NCBI GenBank assembly: GCA_030612305.1
Contig: JAUWOG010000013.1
Coordinates: forward strand, 1-12,816
Length of the DNA stretch: 12,816 bases
Origin: Armatimonadota bacterium
GTDB lineage: Bacteria > Armatimonadota > Zipacnadia > Zipacnadales > UBA11051
Reading direction: 5' to 3'
Part shown: positions 8,053 through 12,816 of the stretch, in pieces
How positions within the stretch are numbered: position 1 is the stretch's first letter
How the letters are laid out: every line of letters starts with the position of its first letter
The notes under the pieces: model-generated
Database searches by the model: none
Seen by the model: only the letters and a program-made list of their open reading frames with translations
Told to the model about the DNA's origin: nothing
Translations under genes and position numbers: made by a program

Positions 8053-8112
8053 CCCACTCCACTCCCACGCCCCTCTCGTCGCGTAAGTCGGGCTTCAGCT
8101 CCGCCGTGGAAT

Positions 8113-8140
8113 TTGACTTTCCCTCCCCTCTCCATATACC
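8113..8140 (+). promoter_or_regulatory. probable sigma70-like promoter for the radical SAM operon
   Basis: TTGACT (8113-8118) is followed after 16 bases by TATACC (8135-8140), in an AT-rich dip (8111-8195) that stands out from the GC-rich surroundings. A second -10-like TATACT lies at 8142-8147. It would start transcription about 45 bases before the radical SAM start codon. Confidence 0.45.
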
Positions 8141-8192
8141 ATATACTTGTTACATCACCAAACGCCACACTGATACCTGCGTCATACACTAT

Positions 8193-10037
8193 ATGAATAC
8201 CGATGATCTGCTGGATGAGGTGGACGGACCGGCACGATATATCGGCTGTGAACACAACATAGTCGAGAAGAGCCCCGACACGGTGGCAATCCGCTTTGCC
8301 CTGTGTTACCCCGATGTTTACGAAGTAGGAACCTCGCACGTCGGGTCACAAATCCTCTATCACATCCTCAACAACAGAGATGACACATACTGCGAGCGCT
8401 TCTTCCACCCCTGGGTGGACGCTGCCGCACTCCTTCGCGGAAGCGACATGCTGCTCGGCTCGCTGGAAACCCACACACCCCTCAGCCGGTTCCACATCGC
8501 CGGCTTCACCTTGCAGCATGAGCTCAACTACCCCGCCGTGCTCTCGATGCTACAGCTCGGCGGCGTCCGGCTCCGCGCCTCCGAGCGCCTGCCTCATGAA
8601 CCGCTCGTCATCGCCGGCGGCCCGTGCGCAGTCAACCCCGAGCCGATGGCCCCATTCTTCGACGCCATCGTCATCGGCGACGGCGAGGAAGTACTCCATG
8701 AGATCATGGACCTGCTCGGGCAGTCCCACCTGCCCTTTGACGCTCCCGCCGACAGGGCACAGTTCCTCTCCGCCCTCGATAACATCAATGGTGTCTATGT
8801 ACCCTCACTCTGGCCGCTAGCGAGCACTGCCGGATACCTCGTAGCAGCGCCCCGGGCGGACGGCAGGCCAACCGTACGCAGGAGGATCGTCGAAGACCTT
8901 GACGCCGCCGAGTTCCCCTCCGCACCCATCGTCCCCTACCGCGAGACGGTCCATGACCGCGCCCAGCTCGAGATCAGCCGCGGCTGCACTCATGGCTGCC
9001 GCTTCTGCCAGGCCGGCATGACCTACCGCCCCACCAGGGAGCGCTCTGTCGAGACGCTCCGCCAACAGGCTGGCGACATCATCGCCTCCACCGGCTATGA
9101 CGAGATCTCCCTCACCTCCCTCAGTTGCACCGACTACACCCGCATCGAGGAACTCATGGAATTCCTCCATGGCGACCTCGGCGACCAGCGTGTCGCCGTC
9201 GGCCTGCCCTCGATCCGCGTTGACGCCTTTGATGTCGCGCTCGCGCAGAGAGCGCAGCGGATCAAGAAGTCCGGCCTGACCTTCGCACCGGAGGCCGGCT
9301 CGCCGCAGATGCGCGACCGTATCAACAAGAACGTCACCGAGGACGACCTCACCGGCGCGGTGACGGCGGCCCTCGAGGCCGGCTGGCACAGAATCAAGCT
9401 CTACTTCATGATCGGCCTCCCCGAAGAGACCGACGAAGATGTCGCAGCCATCGCCGACACCGTCAAGCGCCTCCTCGAGATCGGCCGCCGCTGCCTCGGA
9501 CGAAAGAGCGGCAAGCTCCAGTTCAATCTCAGCGTCGCCCTCTTCATCCCCAAGCCGCACACGCCTTTCCAGTGGGTCGCCCAGGACACCGCCGCCGAGT
9601 TCCAGCGCAAGCGTGCCCTGCTCCAGGACCATCTCGGCTCCCACAAGCAAATCAGGCTCCGCTGCCACGACCCACAGCAGGCGGTCGTCGAGGCCTTTCT
9701 CTCGCGCGCCGACCGTACCGCCGCAGACGTCATACAAGCAGCGTACCGAGCCGGGGCAATCCTCGACCCGTGGAACGAGCATTTCGACTTCACCCGCTGG
9801 CAGGCTGCCGCTGCACAACACGGCATTGATCTGCACCAGAGGGCCGCCGCGGCGATACCCCTCGACGCGCAGTTGCCTTGGGACCATATAGACGTGGGAG
9901 TGAGCAGAGACTTCCTCCTCGAGGAGTTGGAGAAGTCGCGAGCGGGCATCCTGACCCCCGATTGCCGCCTCAGCGCCTGCCATTCCTGCGGCCTCCAGCG
10001 CCTTGTCACCGAGTGCCCGGCCGGAGCCGCCAGATGA
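8193..10037 (+). CDS. TIGR03960-type radical SAM protein
   Basis: A 614-residue radical SAM protein. The [4Fe-4S] cluster motif C-x3-C-x2-C is Cys265, Cys269 and Cys272 in ISRGCTHGCRFCQAG. The N-terminal part (PDVYEVGTSHVGSQILYHILN, then GGPCAVNPEPMAPFFDAIVIGDGEE) matches the Rossmann-like, nominally cobalamin-binding region of the TIGR03960 family. I see no DxHxxG cobalamin motif. The barrel continues with SLTSLSCTDY, TFAPEAGS and KLYFMIGLPEET. Near the C-terminus a second cysteine set, Cys591, Cys596 and Cys599, precedes Gly. The family's function is unknown; it almost always travels with DUF2344. The ATG at 8193 matches the usual family N-terminus (DDLL...ARYIG) but has no Shine-Dalgarno. 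The next gene overlaps the stop by 4 bases (ATGA), showing translational coupling. Confidence 0.9.
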   Translation: MNTDDLLDEVDGPARYIGCEHNIVEKSPDTVAIRFALCYPDVYEVGTSHVGSQILYHILNNRDDTYCERFFHPWVDAAALLRGSDMLLGSLETHTPLSRFHIAGFTLQHELNYPAVLSMLQLGGVRLRASERLPHEPLVIAGGPCAVNPEPMAPFFDAIVIGDGEEVLHEIMDLLGQSHLPFDAPADRAQFLSALDNINGVYVPSLWPLASTAGYLVAAPRADGRPTVRRRIVEDLDAAEFPSAPIVPYRETVHDRAQLEISRGCTHGCRFCQAGMTYRPTRERSVETLRQQAGDIIASTGYDEISLTSLSCTDYTRIEELMEFLHGDLGDQRVAVGLPSIRVDAFDVALAQRAQRIKKSGLTFAPEAGSPQMRDRINKNVTEDDLTGAVTAALEAGWHRIKLYFMIGLPEETDEDVAAIADTVKRLLEIGRRCLGRKSGKLQFNLSVALFIPKPHTPFQWVAQDTAAEFQRKRALLQDHLGSHKQIRLRCHDPQQAVVEAFLSRADRTAADVIQAAYRAGAILDPWNEHFDFTRWQAAAAQHGIDLHQRAAAAIPLDAQLPWDHIDVGVSRDFLLEELEKSRAGILTPDCRLSACHSCGLQRLVTECPAGAAR

Positions 10038-10741
10038 GCGACGGGACCCATTACTACGCCATAGTCAAGTACGCCAAGGCGGGCCTCCTGCGCTATCTGG
10101 GCCACCTTGACATCGCCAGGGCCTTCGACCGGGCTGTACGCAGAGCCCAAATAGGAGTAAGATACTCAGAAGGATTCTCGCCGCGCGCCCGTATCAGCTT
10201 TCCGCCGCCACTGCCTCTAGGCGCCGAAGGCACACAGGAGTTGTGCGCAATCGAACTCGTCAGGCCGGAGCCCGCAGAGCAGCTCTTCCGGGCCCTCGCC
10301 CCGCAACTCGTCAAGTTCGCACCCGCCGAGGTCAGGGTCAAGCGCGGCACCAAGCGCTCGCCCTTTGCAGACCTCCAGGTCGCTTGTTATGACGTCATGC
10401 CCGACTTCGGCGACAAGCTCGCAACCGAAGACGTCCCAACCGAACGCCTTCAGCGCGCGGTCGCCGACTTCATGGCACAGCAGGAAATAATCATCCAACG
10501 CAATACCAAACGGCGCGCCACCATGATCAACGTGCGCCCTTACGTTTACCGATTACACGCCGAGGCCGACACGCTCACCATGTGCCTCGGAATGACACAG
10601 GAGACGCTTGTGAAGCCGGAAGAAGTACTGAGGGGCCTCGCCGAGATCCTCGGCGTTGCCTCCTCCGGCTGGCAACGCCTCATACGCACTGGCATGTACT
10701 TCGAGGCCCCGCAGCCATCGGGGCCACAGCAAAACGCGTAA
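10034..10741 (+). CDS. TIGR03936-family DUF2344 protein, partner of the radical SAM protein
   Basis: A 235-residue protein starting with the ATG that overlaps the radical SAM stop codon, with GGAG at 10023-10026 ahead of it. The first 60 residues hold the family hallmark: VKYAKAGLLRYLGHLD, then FDRAVRRAQI, YSEGFSPRARISF and PPLPLGAEGTQE. A second part includes IIIQRNTKRRATMINVRPYV. Members of this family are about 220-240 residues, or are fused to the radical SAM protein in some bacteria. Its molecular role is unknown. The basic, Arg-rich surface pattern and the neighbourhood of RNase E/G and ribosomal protein genes fit an RNA- or ribosome-related job, but that is inference. No separate promoter is needed, given the overlap. 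Confidence 0.9.
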   Translation: MSDGTHYYAIVKYAKAGLLRYLGHLDIARAFDRAVRRAQIGVRYSEGFSPRARISFPPPLPLGAEGTQELCAIELVRPEPAEQLFRALAPQLVKFAPAEVRVKRGTKRSPFADLQVACYDVMPDFGDKLATEDVPTERLQRAVADFMAQQEIIIQRNTKRRATMINVRPYVYRLHAEADTLTMCLGMTQETLVKPEEVLRGLAEILGVASSGWQRLIRTGMYFEAPQPSGPQQNA

Positions 10742-10814
10742 CACGCCCTCGACTGATCGGGACGTCGCATCATAGTGCTGTCACGACGGCTCAGGGCGCT
10801 GACAAACACATTTC

Positions 10815-10880
10815 GCTGCCGTCAACACAGGCAATCTGGGGATGACTCCGGCAGATTGCCGACTGCAACACACAGGCAGC
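10815..10880 (+). promoter_or_regulatory. nested hairpin in the 5' leader of the RNase E/G gene
   Basis: GGCAATCTG (10830-10838) and CAGATTGCC (10852-10860) form a perfect 9-bp stem with a 13-base loop. An outer 6-bp stem can form between GCTGCC (10815-10820) and GGCAGC (10875-10880). CTGCC (10816-10820) could instead pair with GGCAG at 10850-10854, so two exclusive folds are possible. The sequence AACACAGGCA also occurs in near-duplicate on both sides of the hairpin. The structure ends 19 bases before the start codon, just ahead of the ribosome-binding site. Structured leaders of RNase E genes are known sites of autoregulation, which makes this a candidate for the same role. Confidence 0.5.
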
Positions 10881-10899
10881 AACTAGAGAGGTCGTATTG

Positions 10900-12585
10900 A
10901 TGAAGACAGATATCATTGTAGATGTCAACCCGCGCGAGACCCGCGTGGCTATTGTGGAAGACGGCCAGTTGGCCGAGTACAAGATCGAAAGAGAAGAGAT
11001 GGTCGTAGGCAACGTCTATATGGGCCGCGTAGAGAATGTCGTCTCTGGTCTCGATGCGGCCTTCGTTGATGTAGGCATCGACCGCAACGTCTTCATCCAC
11101 GTATCCGACGCGGTCACCGAAGAACCCACACGGCATCAGATGCGCCACAAGATGCGCTCCTTCCCTCCTATCGGCGAAGTCCTCAAGAAGGGCCAGGAGA
11201 TAATGGTGCAGGTCACCAAGGGGCCCATTGACTTGAAGGGAGGACGCGCTACCAGACGCATCTCCCTCCCCAGCCGCTACCTCGTGCTGATGGAGGACGG
11301 TAAAGACAAGGTCGGTGTCTCGAAGAAAATCGGGGACGAAAAGGAACGCCGCCGCCTCCGCGACCTCGCGGAGAAGGTCAAGCCCGACGGCTTCAGCGTC
11401 ATCGTCCGCACACGCGCCGAGGGTGCCGACGCCGCCGACTTCGAGCATGACATCAAGTTCCTCATGAAGATGTGGCGCTCAATCGAGGGCAAGCGCAAAC
11501 AGACCAAAGCCCCCGCGCTCATCTATGAGGACTCCAGCCTCGTCTATGGCGTGTTCCGCGATGTCTTCGACAGCGATGTCAATTCCTTTGTCGTCAACGA
11601 CAAGACCGCCTACGACCGCCTCCTCAACCTCTGCACCAATCTCGCCCCCAAGCTCCGACGCCGCGTCGAACTCTACCGGGGCGAGGAGCCGATTGCAGTA
11701 CACTACGGAGTCCACAAGGAAATCGAGCGCGCCCTCCGACCCAAAGTCTGGCTCCCACACGGCGGCTCCATCGTCATCGAGCAGACCGAGGCCCTCACCA
11801 CCATAGACGTCAACAGTGGCAAGTTCGTCGGTGCCAAGAGCCTCCAGGACACGGTCTTGCGCACCAACCTCGAAGCGGCTCAGGAGATCTCCCGCCAACT
11901 CCGCCTCCGCGACATCGGCGGCATCATCGTCATTGACTTCATTGACATGGACAAGGCCGACCACCGCCGCAAGGTCACTGATGCCCTCCGCAGTGGCGTC
12001 GCCGATGACAGGATGAAGACACGCATCCTCCACATCACTCGCCTCGGCCTCATCGAGATGACGCGGAAGCGCACCAGCCAGAGCCTCCACAGGCAGCTAC
12101 AGGTCGCCTGCCCGTGTTGCGACGGCACCGGCCGCATCCTTTCCGTCGAGACGATGGCCTCCAGAATCTACGAGGAACTCCGCGCCGCCAAGCCGAGAAG
12201 CGAGGGCGAGGCTCTTCTCATCTGGGCCGACCCCGCCGTCGTCATGGCCCTCATCGGCCCTCACGGCGAGTACATTGACGACCTCGAGGAGGCCGCCCGC
12301 ACTCACCTTTACATCCGCACCACGGACAACATCCATCCCGAGCGTTACGAGATCGTCCCGGGCAGTGAGCGCAAGTACCTCAAGCAGTACTTGCCTTACA
12401 CGGAGGGCCAGGTCGTCACGGTTCAGCCTGACGAGGTCATTTCCCTGCCCGCGATGGGCATGGTTGCAGCTATCAAGGGCTACGTCATCGAGGTACCTGA
12501 AGCCTCGGCTAAGAGCAACCAGCCGATGAAGGTACGTTTCACGAAGGTGGGCCGCTCCTACGGCCGCTGCACCCCCGCGAAGTAG
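10900..12585 (+). CDS. rng: Rne/Rng-family ribonuclease (RNase E/G) with TRAM-like C-terminus
   Basis: A 561-residue single-strand endoribonuclease of the RNase E/G family, acting in mRNA decay and rRNA/tRNA processing. An S1-like RNA-binding domain covers about 36-120 (GNVYMGRVENVVSGLDAAFVDVG at its start). The 5'-monophosphate sensing pair is visible as Arg170-Thr171. The catalytic aspartates are Asp303 (TTIDVNSG) and Asp346 (IVIDFIDM), and the zinc-link CPCC is Cys404/Cys407, numbers identical to E. coli RNase E. After the catalytic core comes a conserved tail and then, from about 498, a TRAM-like beta-barrel (EGQVVTVQ...GYVIEVPE...MKVRFTKVGRSYG) instead of the long Arg-rich scaffold of RNase E. 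The length lies between RNase G (about 490) and RNase E (about 1060). The ATG at 10900 follows AGAGAGG (10885-10891); an adjacent TTG at 10897 is less likely. Confidence 0.93.
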   Translation: MKTDIIVDVNPRETRVAIVEDGQLAEYKIEREEMVVGNVYMGRVENVVSGLDAAFVDVGIDRNVFIHVSDAVTEEPTRHQMRHKMRSFPPIGEVLKKGQEIMVQVTKGPIDLKGGRATRRISLPSRYLVLMEDGKDKVGVSKKIGDEKERRRLRDLAEKVKPDGFSVIVRTRAEGADAADFEHDIKFLMKMWRSIEGKRKQTKAPALIYEDSSLVYGVFRDVFDSDVNSFVVNDKTAYDRLLNLCTNLAPKLRRRVELYRGEEPIAVHYGVHKEIERALRPKVWLPHGGSIVIEQTEALTTIDVNSGKFVGAKSLQDTVLRTNLEAAQEISRQLRLRDIGGIIVIDFIDMDKADHRRKVTDALRSGVADDRMKTRILHITRLGLIEMTRKRTSQSLHRQLQVACPCCDGTGRILSVETMASRIYEELRAAKPRSEGEALLIWADPAVVMALIGPHGEYIDDLEEAARTHLYIRTTDNIHPERYEIVPGSERKYLKQYLPYTEGQVVTVQPDEVISLPAMGMVAAIKGYVIEVPEASAKSNQPMKVRFTKVGRSYGRCTPAK

Positions 12586-12647
12586 CCCCCCACGCACCCT
12601 TCGCCCATCGGGCGTTGCCCTTGCCATCCGCTAAAGGATGGGGGGCT
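12584..12647 (+). terminator. branched inverted repeat directly after the RNase E/G stop, possible terminator
   Basis: AGCCCCCC (12584-12591, starting in the stop codon) is complementary over 8 bases to GGGGGGCT (12640-12647). Inside lie two smaller stems: CGCCC/GGGCG (12602-12606 with 12610-12614, 3-base loop) and CCATCC/GGATGG (12624-12629 with 12636-12641, 6-base loop). The last stem overlaps the outer one by two bases, so they compete. No T-run follows, so classical termination is unproven. Confidence 0.4.
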
Positions 12648-12653
12648 CGGCCG

Positions 12654-12678
12654 GAGCGTGGCGTGGTTTGACACGCTC
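12654..12678 (+). repeat. inverted repeat (7-bp stem)
   Basis: GAGCGTG (12654-12660) pairs perfectly with CACGCTC (12672-12678), leaving an 11-base loop. It stands a few bases from the palindrome at 12685 and from the structure ending at 12647. Confidence 0.5.
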
Positions 12679-12684
12679 AGGTGG

Positions 12685-12702
12685 TCCCGCTCGCGAGCGG
12701 GA
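12685..12702 (+). repeat. perfect 18-base palindrome
   Basis: TCCCGCTCGCGAGCGGGA reads identically on both strands. It could be a dimeric protein-binding site, part of a dispersed repeat family, or a cruciform/hairpin element. There is no sequence basis in the window for choosing among these. Confidence 0.6.
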
Positions 12703-12723
12703 GCAGCTTCCAGCCCGAGTCCG

Positions 12724-12776
12724 TTCGCCCTCGCCGTCCCCCCTCGCCGTTGCCTTTGCCGTCCGCCTTTGCCCTG
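12724..12776 (+). repeat. pyrimidine-rich low-complexity tract
   Basis: An imperfect run of short units built on GCC and CGCC (for example tcgccct, cgccgt, tgccttt, cgccttt), almost lacking A on this strand. No reading frame or known motif is evident. It fills most of the remaining gap before the window edge and may be a slippage-prone spacer. Confidence 0.4.
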
Positions 12777-12806
12777 GCGCTTCTTTGTTTCGGCTTGTCG
12801 AGAGAC

Positions 12807-12812
12807 GGAGGG
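12807..12812 (+). promoter_or_regulatory. Shine-Dalgarno-like GGAGGG at the right edge
   Basis: GGAGGG lies 4 bases from the window end, so a start codon a few bases later would fall just outside. By gene-order precedent the next gene would be rplU, but none of it is visible. Confidence 0.35.
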
Positions 12813-12816
12813 TATT

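Noticed and set aside
7659..8192. An upstream extension of the radical SAM frame through the GNAT gene
   Set aside because: The extension is Arg/Pro-rich out-of-frame translation of the GNAT gene. The family N-terminus begins at 8193.
8817..9983. A 388-codon open frame on the minus strand opposite the radical SAM gene
   Set aside because: The protein is an acidic low-complexity antisense shadow; the plus strand carries the radical SAM cysteine motif and family features.
12668..12673. A perfect TTGACA -35 box in the gap after rng
   Set aside because: No -10-like sequence lies at 15-19 bases downstream; the position there is the GC-rich palindrome.

Overview
The window reads as a high-GC bacterial chromosome segment, most likely from an uncultivated lineage. 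The strongest taxonomic hint is the large DUF6785/DUF6784-type membrane protein. To my knowledge that family is concentrated in Armatimonadota, Planctomycetota, Hydrogenedentes-like and similar groups. The order radical SAM (TIGR03960) - DUF2344 (TIGR03936) - RNase E/G is a conserved housekeeping block found in many phyla, usually just upstream of rplU-rpmA. The lineage assignment is an inference. I see no phage, transposon, CRISPR array or tRNA/rRNA.

Left part (1-3220). A minus-strand gene is cut by the left edge and begins like a membrane transporter. It diverges from two tandem plus-strand paralogues at 348-1757 and 1808-3220. Both encode exported proteins of about 470 residues with nearly identical ribosome-binding leaders and signal peptides. 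They look like alpha-helical toroid proteins carrying a small beta insert. Their enzymatic role is unknown.

Middle part (3221-8052). A hairpin and a possible promoter precede a fold-type-I PLP enzyme resembling aspartate 4-decarboxylase (AspD). It is followed by a membrane protein with about 13 helices (DUF6785/6784-like) and a two-domain GNAT acetyltransferase. AspD next to a membrane protein recalls the known AspD-AspT decarboxylation/antiport pair, but the membrane protein here is from an unrelated family.

Right part (8053-12816). An AT-richer promoter-like stretch precedes a radical SAM protein and its DUF2344 partner, which overlap by 4 bases. A 158-base gap with a strong nested hairpin then leads to an RNase E/G with all catalytic residues and an unusual TRAM-like C-terminus. 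After it, 231 bases hold a series of inverted repeats, a pyrimidine-rich low-complexity tract and a Shine-Dalgarno-like sequence at the very edge that probably belongs to the next gene.

No obviously new defence or mobile system is visible. The items most worth a second look are the RNase E/G leader hairpin, its C-terminal TRAM-like module, the tandem exported paralogues with a fast-diverging beta insert, and the AspD-like/membrane protein pair.
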